From assembly GCA_025966435.1 (NCBI GenBank), contig JAICRQ010000118.1:1-8813 (forward strand): a DNA stretch of 8,813 bases, written 5' to 3'. The translations under genes and the position numbers were made by a program. This document shows positions 1 to 5,529 of this stretch, in pieces (position 1 is the first letter of the stretch; the number at the start of each line of letters is the position of its first letter). This stretch comes from Anaerolineales bacterium (GTDB lineage: Bacteria > Chloroflexota > Anaerolineae > Anaerolineales > Villigracilaceae). A model generated the notes under the pieces. That model worked only from the letters and a program-made list of their open reading frames with translations, made no database searches and was not told where the DNA came from.

Positions 1-967
1 TCGCGGCAACCAGATCCGCGCCGTTACCGCTGGCAGTTGAGCCGTCCTCTGTGGACCACAGCGCCTTATAGGCTGCGATACGGGCGCGTGGCGCCATGCC
101 GCTGACCGAGCCAAAGACAGAGGCAGCACCTGTCGCGGATACACCATAGTTGCCGCCAGCCGTAGAAGCTGTGTGCGTGCCGTGACTGTTATAGTCGCGA
201 GCAGACATGAATTCCCAGGGGCGCTCGGCTTCCAGGGCAGCGTCGCCGCCCCAGGCAGCATTAAAGTACTGGGCGCCGATCAGTTTCTGATTGCACATGG
301 AAGCATTAAATTCTTCACCAGGGACGCACCTGCCGTGCCAGCCAGGGATTTGCTGGTAGACAAGTTTTCCTTCTGCGTCGCGATCAGTGAAGCTTAGGCT
401 CTCGGGCCAGATGCCTGAGTCAATGACACCGATGATGATATCCTCGCCACCTTTGCCGATGCCTCCCAACTGTTCCCACAGGCCGCCCTCAGCGTCGAGA
501 CCCAGAAAGCCGGGCGTGGAAGAAGTATCCATGGTATAGATCTGGTCCGGGTTCACCACTAGCACGCCATCAACAGATAGCAGCTTGATTGCCTGTTCCT
601 GGCTCATGCGGGCTGCGAAGCCATTGTAGGTATACACATAATCATACAGCTTCTGACCACCTACCTTTCTCAGCGCTTCATCATGCTTGCCCTTAAGATA
701 GCCAGCATACTTAACGACCTTACTGTCTCTGGGATTTATTTTCTCTCCCTTTGGCGGCTTTGTTGCGGGGTGACCAGGAACATCGCCTGTGTAAGCTACC
801 ACGGGAGCATTAATCATTTGAACAATATAAACACCATTTGGACTTTCCTCAACATGACCGCCCCCTCGAAATTTCAAGCTCGGCTGGGCAGAGGCGGGTG
901 AAACTGTAGAGAATGCCACTGCGAAGACCAGTAAAAGGGAAAATAGACTAAACCACTTTGCTTTCAT
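1..967 (-). CDS. Secreted S8 subtilisin-like serine protease, plant-subtilase type (N-terminal part, runs off left edge)
   Basis: An open frame of 322 codons starts at the ATG at 967-965 and leaves the window at base 1. Residues 1-28 form a signal peptide (MKAKW, hydrophobic core, ending near ASAQ). Residues about 45-147 look like an inhibitor I9 propeptide (YIVQM start, NGFAARMS, VVNPDQIYTM). The catalytic domain shows the Asp motif DSGIWPES (Asp183) and the His motif SHGTHTAST (His262). The pair GRCVPGEEF / CNQKLIGAQYF around residues 212-235 is typical of cucumisin-like plant subtilases. The oxyanion Asn and catalytic Ser would lie beyond the edge, so completeness cannot be judged. A ribosome site AAGAGGAGA (984-976) sits 8 nt before the ATG. 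The protein should be exported and self-processed outside the cell. The gene lies behind a c-di-GMP-I riboswitch leader and its own promoter. The family call is firm; the substrate is unknown. Confidence 0.95.
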   Translation of the reverse strand, partial: MKAKWFSLFSLLLVFAVAFSTVSPASAQPSLKFRGGGHVEESPNGVYIVQMINAPVVAYTGDVPGHPATKPPKGEKINPRDSKVVKYAGYLKGKHDEALRKVGGQKLYDYVYTYNGFAARMSQEQAIKLLSVDGVLVVNPDQIYTMDTSSTPGFLGLDAEGGLWEQLGGIGKGGEDIIIGVIDSGIWPESLSFTDRDAEGKLVYQQIPGWHGRCVPGEEFNASMCNQKLIGAQYFNAAWGGDAALEAERPWEFMSARDYNSHGTHTASTAGGNYGVSATGAASVFGSVSGMAPRARIAAYKALWSTEDGSTASGNGADLVAA

Positions 968-1050
968 GAACTATATCTCCTCTTATAGTTTAGGCGTGCT
1001 TACGTGATTTTCTTCTCGGGATGGAAGAATTGAGAATGTCGAACTGGGAT

Positions 1051-1060
1051 ACCTCCTTTC
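1051..1060 (-). promoter_or_regulatory. Far-upstream Shine-Dalgarno-like element (STAB-SD-like) in S8 leader
   Basis: The sequence GAAAGGAGGT follows the leader terminator and lies 83 nt before the ATG of the S8 gene. It has no usable start codon behind it. The true ribosome site is a different one at 984-976. An equivalent AAGGAGGT lies at the same distance in the M6 leader. Such orphan sites are known in Bacillus cry3A leaders (STAB-SD), where ribosome binding protects mRNA. That role here is inferred. Confidence 0.45.
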
Positions 1061-1097
1061 AAAACAAACAACCGCCAAAACAAAAAAGTTCGGCGGT
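1061..1097 (-). terminator. Riboswitch expression platform: intrinsic-terminator-like hairpin
   Basis: Directly after the aptamer, ACCGCC (1097-1092) can pair with GGCGGT (1076-1071) across a 15-nt U-rich loop. It is followed by the U-rich tail TGTTTGTTTT (1070-1061). This has the form of a rho-independent terminator placed before the coding region. AGACCGCC occurs twice in tandem (1107-1100 and 1099-1092), so GGCGGT can pair either with the copy that overlaps the aptamer 3' edge or with the second copy. That offers a simple switch between two structures. Which state ligand favours is not certain. Confidence 0.6.
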
Positions 1098-1099
1098 CT

Positions 1100-1180
1100 G
1101 GCGGTCTGCCGGGCTGTACGCATCAGTTTAGCAGATCCATGACTTTGCGCCCCCACCTCACGATGGGTTTGCCTTTTCGT
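1100..1180 (-). ncRNA. c-di-GMP-I riboswitch aptamer (GEMM-I) upstream of S8 protease
   Basis: The minus strand carries the core of the GEMM-I family in order. GCAAACC (1172-1166) is followed by a stem CCCATC/GGTGGG capped by a GTGA (GNRA-type) loop. Then come GCGCAAAG (1150-1143) and a second stem region beginning GGATCTG, closed by ACAGCCCGG and GCAGACC (1109-1103). By comparison with the Vibrio Vc2 aptamer, the ligand-contacting bases G20, A47 and C92 correspond to minus-strand G1172, A1145 and C1104, and all three are present. The GNRA loop is the part that docks into the second stem in this family. The outer P1 stem is short. The placement between a promoter and the start codon of a secreted protease fits a cis-regulatory role. 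The assignment is by eye against remembered consensus; no covariance search was run. Confidence 0.87.
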
Positions 1181-1205
1181 GGAAAAAGATGAGGATTCTC
1201 TTAAT

Positions 1206-1233
1206 ATTATAGTAGTTTCCTCTTAAAACACAA
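1206..1233 (-). promoter_or_regulatory. Sigma-70-type promoter of the S8 protease leader
   Basis: Reading the minus strand, a -35-like TTGTGT (1233-1228) is followed after 16 nt by a perfect TATAAT (1211-1206). Transcription would start near 1199, about 30 nt before the riboswitch aptamer. The promoter is nearly identical in sequence and spacing to the one before the M6 protease (4616-4589), which supports both. Confidence 0.8.
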
Positions 1234-1250
1234 GCCAACTGTAACCTTTT

Positions 1251-1463
1251 GGTCGCCCGGTTCGTTTCTTAATACATGAACTTCAGGGGAATATTTATTT
1301 GAACTAGCGCGCTACAAACGATTGTTCTGATCCAGTAACCAAATTCCCCGCAGTCTTTCTATGAGGGATTTCATAGCACACTATGACCCGTATATTCACT
1401 CCAAAGCCTAGAAGTGGAACATGAGGATGCATTTGCCCGTCTAGAAAGAGGAAGGAAGATTTT
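1251..1463. other. Intergenic stretch between the divergent S8 leader and the lipoprotein
   Basis: About 210 nt with no supported gene. A plus-strand promoter for the lipoprotein should lie here. The best -10 candidate is TATATT near 1390, but its -35 partner is poor, so none is called. A short inverted repeat CTATGA/TCATAG (1359-1364 and 1371-1376) is present, with no clear meaning. Confidence 0.4.
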
Positions 1464-1616
1464 GTGAGATACTTAAGGGTACGTTCAATTTACTTGCTGC
1501 TTCTTGTCGGAGTTGCTGCCTGCGGGCCTTTGGAATCAACGCCGAGTTCTACCCCGAACATACTCAGACTGTCATTCTGGAGAGTACACAGGCGCAACCT
1601 TCGAATCCCTCGTTAA
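1464..1616 (+). pseudogene. Lipoprotein N-terminal fragment: signal peptide with lipobox, frame broken from the following domain
   Basis: A GTG start at 1464 with AGGAAGG (1449-1457) at good spacing opens a 50-residue frame ending at TAA 1614-1616. Residues 1-20 are a clear lipoprotein signal: basic start VRYLRVRS, hydrophobic run LLLLVGVAA, then Cys20 in a lipobox. Next comes a Ser/Thr/Pro linker (ESTPSST). After the CCCC run at 1552-1555 the frame turns into unlikely sequence. The -1 frame instead continues a Ser/Thr/Gln/Pro linker without a stop straight into the conserved domain at 1634-1960. One extra C in that run would join both parts into a single lipoprotein of about 165 residues. 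The break could be a mutation, a sequencing or assembly error, or slippage. Confidence 0.6.
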
Positions 1617-1619
1617 CCC

Positions 1620-1625
1620 AGGAGG
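1620..1625 (+). promoter_or_regulatory. Ribosome binding site AGGAGG for the internal start at 1634
   Basis: AGGAGG lies 8 nt before ATG 1634 and just after the stop of the upstream fragment (1614-1616). The downstream part could therefore be translated on its own even with the frame broken. It may also be chance, because the same bases encode Gln-Glu-Ala in the joined frame. Confidence 0.5.
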
Positions 1626-1633
1626 CTACTCAT

Positions 1634-1960
1634 ATGCCGTCTACTCCCCCACCTGTTGAAAAATTTGTCTCTTTGTCGAAAAAGGATCTTGCCAACCGCC
1701 TTCAAATTGATGCCAGTCAGATTTCCCTAGTCAAGACAGAACATATCAACTGGCTAAACGCCGCACTGGGATGCCCGAGGCCGGGCAAAGTGTATCCACG
1801 AGGACGAGTACCTGGTTACCGAGTCTGGCTGAATGCTGAGGGCAAGGAATATCTTTATCACACAGACTACCACGGCAAGCTCATCCTGTGCCCGGAGTTG
1901 AATCCGGATATGCCCGGGCCTGCAGTTCCAACCCCAAAGATTGGAGTCCCTCGCGATTGA
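1634..1960 (+). CDS. LGCPxPG-domain protein (C-terminal part of a probable lipoprotein)
   Basis: A 108-residue frame of unknown function. It begins with a Pro-rich segment, then a helical stretch (SLSKKDLANRLQIDASQI). The conserved core follows: a Trp (INWLNAALGCP), LGCPRPG at residues 45-51, PGYRV near 60, YLYHTDY near 74-80 and a late Cys (LILC). I recognise this arrangement (W-x-x-A-x-LGCPxPG-x-x-Y ... PGY ... YHT ... C) from small exported proteins of Chloroflexota and relatives; its function is not established to my knowledge. The two cysteines may form a disulfide outside the cell. As read here the frame lacks an export signal, but one lies just upstream in another frame (1464-1616), so the intact gene was probably a lipoprotein from 1464 to 1960. 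It converges on the M6 protease gene and ends before a strong terminator. Confidence 0.75.
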   Translation: MPSTPPPVEKFVSLSKKDLANRLQIDASQISLVKTEHINWLNAALGCPRPGKVYPRGRVPGYRVWLNAEGKEYLYHTDYHGKLILCPELNPDMPGPAVPTPKIGVPRD

Positions 1961-2007
1961 AGGAAGATTCCCTTGCTCGCGAGAGCTCGTCCATCGCAAA
2001 GAAAAAG

Positions 2008-2041
2008 ACTCCTCGCAGGAAAACCTGCGAGGAGTTTTTAG
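2008..2041. terminator. Bidirectional rho-independent terminator
   Basis: A perfect 12-bp stem, ACTCCTCGCAGG (2008-2019) with CCTGCGAGGAGT (2024-2035), closes an AAAA loop. On the plus strand a TTTTT tract follows. On the minus strand the tail is TCTTTTTCTTT. It sits between the convergent lipoprotein and M6 protease genes and can stop both. Confidence 0.93.
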
Positions 2042-2072
2042 AATGCTAGGTTCTTTCTCTAAGAGCAGGATA

Positions 2073-4367
2073 CTAGTCGCCGCTAAAGCCGACCCTCACC
2101 CTCATCCACTCTGCGCCGCCGGCCTGCTTAACGCTCAGGACACGAATCGTTACGCCAAAGCCCGGGAGTGCCACGCTGGACGTACCGAAGTGGCTGATGT
2201 CCGGATCCGGTGGGAACCAGTAGCTCTGCGTATCATCGAAGACCGGATTTCCCTTTAAGCCGCCAAAACAACTCTTTTCACTATTGAAATGCAGGCAGAC
2301 CTTATCCGTCTTCTTGAGACCAAACGGAGAGTCATAGGACTGAACCCGGGGGCGCCAGACCTGTCCATCGGCGCGCATCAGAAGCTCAGGATGCGCGTCC
2401 ACCGGAAGATAGAGACCACCGCAACGACCTGCCTCGCAGTTCGCTAATACATCGTTGTTGAAGAACGACTCATCATAGTACCAGACCAGGAGTCCTTCCT
2501 GGTAGGGGAAGTGCTCCACCCAGTTCTGTAAATCTGGGTTATCCAGGAAACCAAAGTTGTAAGGACCGGTCTGAAGATATTTATCGTAACCCTCATATTG
2601 CCGGAATTCAGCGATGTATGCATTAAAGAAGAATGCCTGGGCAAGCGTGTCAGAAGTACGGGTGAAACCCTCATACACCCAACCCGGATCCGTCTCTGCA
2701 TCATCGAGGGGCAAGCCAGTGATTGCGATGTCATCTATACTGATGCCTCCTTCGACCACCGCGCCATCCGTCCAGTATCTGAAGCCAAGGGTGACAGTTT
2801 GACCCGCGTACGCAGAAAGGTCAGCCGTTAAGTCCACCCATTCACCTCCGCTGGATCCAGTGATGCCATGTCCAAAGTTCTGGCCATTGGGATTGGTGTC
2901 GGTGGAAAGATTCGTCTGAACGGGTTCCCCATTGACGGTCAGGTAGGCATAGTCCCAATCCAGCTCGATGTCATAACGGACTTTGGCTGTGAACGTGACC
3001 GTACCCGCAGGTAAGGTGACCTCACGCGTCATCGTGTTATCGAGGTTGTTGCCCACGCCAGAATGATAGAAGAAATCACCAGAATAGGGGCCAATTTCAA
3101 AGTCCAATGACTTATCCGGCAGGGGAATTAACAGGTGTTGTGCATCTACGGTGTTGTATTCTGCGGGACCCAAGTTTAGAGTTGTCGTCTCGCCAAAATT
3201 GACGACGGCTAAATTGGACCAACCCAGCAATATTTTCTCCAGGGCACTCATCTGTATAGGTTCATTGCCAATCCCATCTCGGGGTTTGCCAGTGTTACCG
3301 TAACTACCCTGGGACATAACAGTCCAGAAGCCCGTTGAATTTTCTTGTTGCCCACCAGCAGTAGTATCATACAGATCGGGTATACCGAGATCGTGGGCAA
3401 ATTCATGAGCAAATACACCCACGCCGCCATTCTCCGGCTCGACGGTATAGTCGCCAATCCAGTAATCGCTGTTACCGATACGGGTGCCGCCGAAATCATG
3501 AGGCCCAGTTCCATCCGGACCGTCGGCGCCGAACCATGTATACCAGCGATGGCTCCAGATCGCATCTTCTCCCTGCGCGCCCCCGCCCGTCTCTTCCCCT
3601 TGCCCGGCATGTACGGCCTGGAAGTGATCGATGTAGCCATCCGGTTCATTGAAGTCGCCGTCGCCATCAAAGTCATAGCGATCCCACACGTCGAACTGGC
3701 TCAGGTAGTCATTGATCTGGCGACGTGTCATCCCGTTCGTTCGCTGGTCGGCAAACCAGGCATCCGCGGCATCATTTACGAAATCCCAGGTACAGGCATC
3801 TCCGCAGGCATTCGAGCCATAACGGGCCTCGTTATAAGGCACCTGAACCCAGTCTTCCACAGCACCATTGACTGTATAGCGGTTGGAGGACTGCTCAATG
3901 TAGTAGTTGCGCATCGAGATTGCGCCGGGTGCTTCGGAAAAGAGCAGTTCCTCATAGTATTCTCTGTTGAAATCCGGTGCCCAGATCGTCGTGTTGTCTA
4001 CACGGCGGTTGGGCGCAGGAATTTGATTATGGATCGGTCCTACATCTCCACCCCACTCTGGATGGATCTGATCACCAAACTCTGCCAAAATAGTCCAAAT
4101 GCTATCTTCGCCCAGACGTTCCAATTCAACATAGCGCCCATGGCGTAATTTATGGGGATTCTCACCGCCCTCTCCAGCTAACTTGGCTTGAAAAGCCTCC
4201 AATCGATCCTTTTGTTGCATCTTGCCAAGTGGATGGGGAAGGTTGTCAGGGCGATTTGTAATATCCGGGCCGCTTGCAGCGGAACCGGGTGCAGCCCCAG
4301 CTGCTGGCACAATTGCCACTACGAACATCATAACAATCAGTAATGCACTAAACAATCTTGCTTTCAT
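2073..4367 (-). CDS. Secreted M6 family metalloprotease, immune inhibitor A (InhA)-like
   Basis: A 764-residue protein, close to the usual InhA length. Residues 1-26 are a signal peptide (MKARLFS, hydrophobic core, AGAA). A propeptide-like segment follows (LGKMQQKDRLEAFQ, 47-60). The catalytic domain begins near WTILAEFGD (91-99). It carries an Asp-rich probable calcium site DFDGDGDFNEPDG (232-244), the zinc motif HEFAHDLGIPD (321-331; His321, Glu322, His325, likely third ligand Asp331) and a Met-turn-like TVMSQGSY (349-356). Residues about 425-550 form a MAM-like beta domain ending in GGISIDDIAI. The rest matches the InhA C-terminal region (GLLVWYYDES, LPVDAHPEL, WRPRVQSYDS). GAGGAG (4380-4376 region) lies 8 nt before the ATG. 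InhA enzymes degrade extracellular proteins in a zinc-dependent way. The gene is single, behind a c-di-GMP-I riboswitch leader, and ends at a bidirectional terminator. Confidence 0.97.
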   Translation of the reverse strand: MKARLFSALLIVMMFVVAIVPAAGAAPGSAASGPDITNRPDNLPHPLGKMQQKDRLEAFQAKLAGEGGENPHKLRHGRYVELERLGEDSIWTILAEFGDQIHPEWGGDVGPIHNQIPAPNRRVDNTTIWAPDFNREYYEELLFSEAPGAISMRNYYIEQSSNRYTVNGAVEDWVQVPYNEARYGSNACGDACTWDFVNDAADAWFADQRTNGMTRRQINDYLSQFDVWDRYDFDGDGDFNEPDGYIDHFQAVHAGQGEETGGGAQGEDAIWSHRWYTWFGADGPDGTGPHDFGGTRIGNSDYWIGDYTVEPENGGVGVFAHEFAHDLGIPDLYDTTAGGQQENSTGFWTVMSQGSYGNTGKPRDGIGNEPIQMSALEKILLGWSNLAVVNFGETTTLNLGPAEYNTVDAQHLLIPLPDKSLDFEIGPYSGDFFYHSGVGNNLDNTMTREVTLPAGTVTFTAKVRYDIELDWDYAYLTVNGEPVQTNLSTDTNPNGQNFGHGITGSSGGEWVDLTADLSAYAGQTVTLGFRYWTDGAVVEGGISIDDIAITGLPLDDAETDPGWVYEGFTRTSDTLAQAFFFNAYIAEFRQYEGYDKYLQTGPYNFGFLDNPDLQNWVEHFPYQEGLLVWYYDESFFNNDVLANCEAGRCGGLYLPVDAHPELLMRADGQVWRPRVQSYDSPFGLKKTDKVCLHFNSEKSCFGGLKGNPVFDDTQSYWFPPDPDISHFGTSSVALPGFGVTIRVLSVKQAGGAEWMRVRVGFSGD

Positions 4368-4447
4368 ACACTATTCTCCTCAAATTAGTGAATGTATGTT
4401 TATAGGGATAATCGTATATGGGTTATGTCTATATTTGGAATATTTTC

Positions 4448-4455
4448 ACCTCCTT
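4448..4455 (-). promoter_or_regulatory. Far-upstream Shine-Dalgarno-like element (STAB-SD-like) in M6 leader
   Basis: AAGGAGGT lies 80 nt before the M6 start codon, while the working site GAGGAG sits at the normal distance from ATG 4367. Only GTG overlaps it, with no spacing, so a leader peptide is unlikely. It is also part of a weak hairpin CCTT-AAT-AAGG. Position and sequence match the S8 leader element at 1060-1051. Confidence 0.45.
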
Positions 4456-4465
4456 ATTAAGGAAG

Positions 4466-4492
4466 AGACCATCGAACAAAAAACAACGGTCT
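4466..4492 (-). promoter_or_regulatory. Alternative hairpin overlapping the 3' end of the M6-leader aptamer
   Basis: AGACC (4492-4488), which contains the predicted ligand-contacting C4489, can instead pair with GGTCT (4470-4466). The two pairings exclude each other, a common layout of riboswitch expression platforms. No U-tract follows (the next bases are CTTCCTTAATAAGG), so a classical terminator is not evident. Control may act by another route, or switching may be weak. Confidence 0.45.
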
Positions 4493-4566
4493 GCCATGGC
4501 TGTACGAATCAGCCTGACAGGTCCATGACTTTGCACCCCAGATCATGATGAGTTTGCGATGTTGTT
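4482..4566 (-). ncRNA. c-di-GMP-I riboswitch aptamer (GEMM-I, divergent) upstream of M6 protease
   Basis: The minus strand shows GCAAACT (4557-4551), a first stem region, GCAAAG (4534-4529), GGACCTG, and then ACAGCCATGG with GCAGACC (4494-4488). Comparison with Vc2 places the ligand contacts G20, A47 and C92 at minus-strand G4557, A4531 and C4489, all present. AACAAC (4566-4561) and GTTGTT (4487-4482) can form the outer P1 helix. Unlike the S8 aptamer, the first stem is weak and does not end in a GNRA loop, and the last C of GCAAACC is a T. The block from GCAAAG to GCAGACC is clearly related to the S8 aptamer, so both arose from one sequence. It is probably functional; affinity could be lower. 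Confidence 0.82.
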
Positions 4567-4588
4567 AAAATGTGCAGGGTATCTGAAT

Positions 4589-4616
4589 ATTATATTAGTT
4601 TCTACTTAAAATACAA
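4589..4616 (-). promoter_or_regulatory. Sigma-70-type promoter of the M6 protease leader
   Basis: On the minus strand TTGTAT (4616-4611) and TATAAT (4594-4589) are 16 nt apart. The spacer reads TTTAAGTAGAAACTAA, close to the S8 promoter spacer. Similarity continues about 17 nt above the -35 (AAAAGATTACA from 4633; AAAAGGTTACA from 1250 in the S8 copy). Confidence 0.8.
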
Positions 4617-4703
4617 GGCTAGTGTAATCTTTTATAGGATTTTCTCAAAGCAGGAGGACGATTACATTCACGCGCTTTATACAGTCTATAGGTTGTAAAA
4701 AGG

Positions 4704-4709
4704 TATAAT
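4704..4709 (+). promoter_or_regulatory. -10 box of the M23 peptidase gene, very close to its start codon
   Basis: A perfect TATAAT ends 8 nt before ATG 4718, so transcription would begin at or within 1-2 nt of the start codon. No good -35 hexamer is seen at 16-18 nt. No Shine-Dalgarno sequence lies at a normal distance from the ATG, which fits a leaderless mRNA. Confidence 0.5.
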
Positions 4710-4717
4710 CCTGCCCA

Positions 4718-5431
4718 ATGTCCAGACGTTCAATCATGTTTTTGCTAATCATCGCAACCGCAATCCTCACGGCGGGAATAACAGCTTATTACTTGTACCA
4801 GCCGAACGCGCCGCGCCTGAATCACTTCCGCCAATGGATGAGGAATCCCGCCTCACACCCCGACTGGAAGCTCACAGCCGGTTCCCGATGCGGAACCGCC
4901 CCGTTTCTGTTCCCCACCGATGGCTTCGCCGGGTTTCTGTGGGGCGATTCCTTTGGCTTTCGCCACACTCATCAGGGAATCGATGTCTTTGCCGGAACAG
5001 AGGTGGGTATTACACCCGTCGTTGCCGCTTATCCTGGATATCTGACACGCCTGCCTGAGTGGAAGTCTGCGGTGATCGTGCGTGTGCCGGAGGATCCGCT
5101 ACAGCCCGGGCGGCAGATCTGGCTTTATTACACCCACATGGCAGATCCGTTCGGCAATTCCTACATTTCCGATGACTTCCCGGCTGGCGTTGCCGAAATG
5201 TTTATCGAAGCGGGCACCTTTCTGGGGTATCAGGGGAATTATTCCGGCAATCCCAACAATCCTGTTGGCGTGCATTTGCACTTTTCCATTGTCGAAGATG
5301 CCGGGAACGGAGAATTCAAAAACGAGCTGGAGATCAGCAACACACTTGACCCGTCGCCGTATCTGGGGTTGCCATTGAACGGTTACGAAAACCGCGACCA
5401 GGTTCCAGTATGTGAAACCACAGTGGAATAG
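4718..5431 (+). CDS. Membrane-anchored M23 family metallopeptidase (LytM/peptidase-type)
   Basis: A 237-residue protein. Residues 1-28 hold a positively charged start (MSRRS) and one hydrophobic segment that serves as signal or membrane anchor with the enzyme outside. The M23 domain spans about residues 62-215. It shows HQGID with zinc ligands His85 and Asp89, the active-site His in YYTHM (His140), and HLHFS (His186 general base, His188 zinc ligand). All four key positions are intact, so an active zinc endopeptidase, probably acting on cell-wall peptides, is likely. Two cysteines (58 and about 232) flank the domain. The gene is divergent from the M6 protease. Its start lacks a Shine-Dalgarno and lies just behind a TATAAT; Met7 at 4736 is an alternative start, also without one. 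No terminator was found in the 98-nt gap before the DinB-fold gene. Confidence 0.93.
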   Translation: MSRRSIMFLLIIATAILTAGITAYYLYQPNAPRLNHFRQWMRNPASHPDWKLTAGSRCGTAPFLFPTDGFAGFLWGDSFGFRHTHQGIDVFAGTEVGITPVVAAYPGYLTRLPEWKSAVIVRVPEDPLQPGRQIWLYYTHMADPFGNSYISDDFPAGVAEMFIEAGTFLGYQGNYSGNPNNPVGVHLHFSIVEDAGNGEFKNELEISNTLDPSPYLGLPLNGYENRDQVPVCETTVE

Positions 5432-5529
5432 TGGCACCAAATCTTAAGAGCGGTTGTAAATATTGAGTGACAAAATTGTTTTGATTACCAGCACTCGCAA
5501 AACGTAACTGTTTATAAAGAGGAGGAATA

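Noticed and set aside
173..901. Short plus-strand open frames at 173-397 and 683-901
   Set aside because: Both lie opposite the S8 protease, whose motifs (DSG, HGTHTA) are certain. No independent coding evidence.
1359..1376. Inverted repeat CTATGA/TCATAG
   Set aside because: Six-base arms without a second copy or link to a promoter; expected by chance in a stretch of this length.
1545..1560. Programmed -1 ribosomal frameshift in the lipoprotein
   Set aside because: No X-XXY-YYZ slippery heptamer in the right frame and no clear following pseudoknot. A simple one-base loss at CCCC explains the data better.
3345..4148. A 267-codon open frame on the plus strand
   Set aside because: It is antisense to the catalytic region of the M6 protease, has no ribosome site and no recognisable domain. 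It is a shadow of a well-supported gene.
4381..4455. Leader peptide after the upstream AAGGAGGT elements
   Set aside because: No ATG, GTG or TTG lies at usable distance in either leader (the GTG in the M6 copy overlaps the element itself); only rare ATT starts would work, and the frames are not conserved.
4440..4492. Classical intrinsic terminator in the M6 leader
   Set aside because: The AGACC/GGTCT hairpin is short and followed by CTTCCTTAATAAGG rather than a U-tract, so I list it only as an alternative hairpin.
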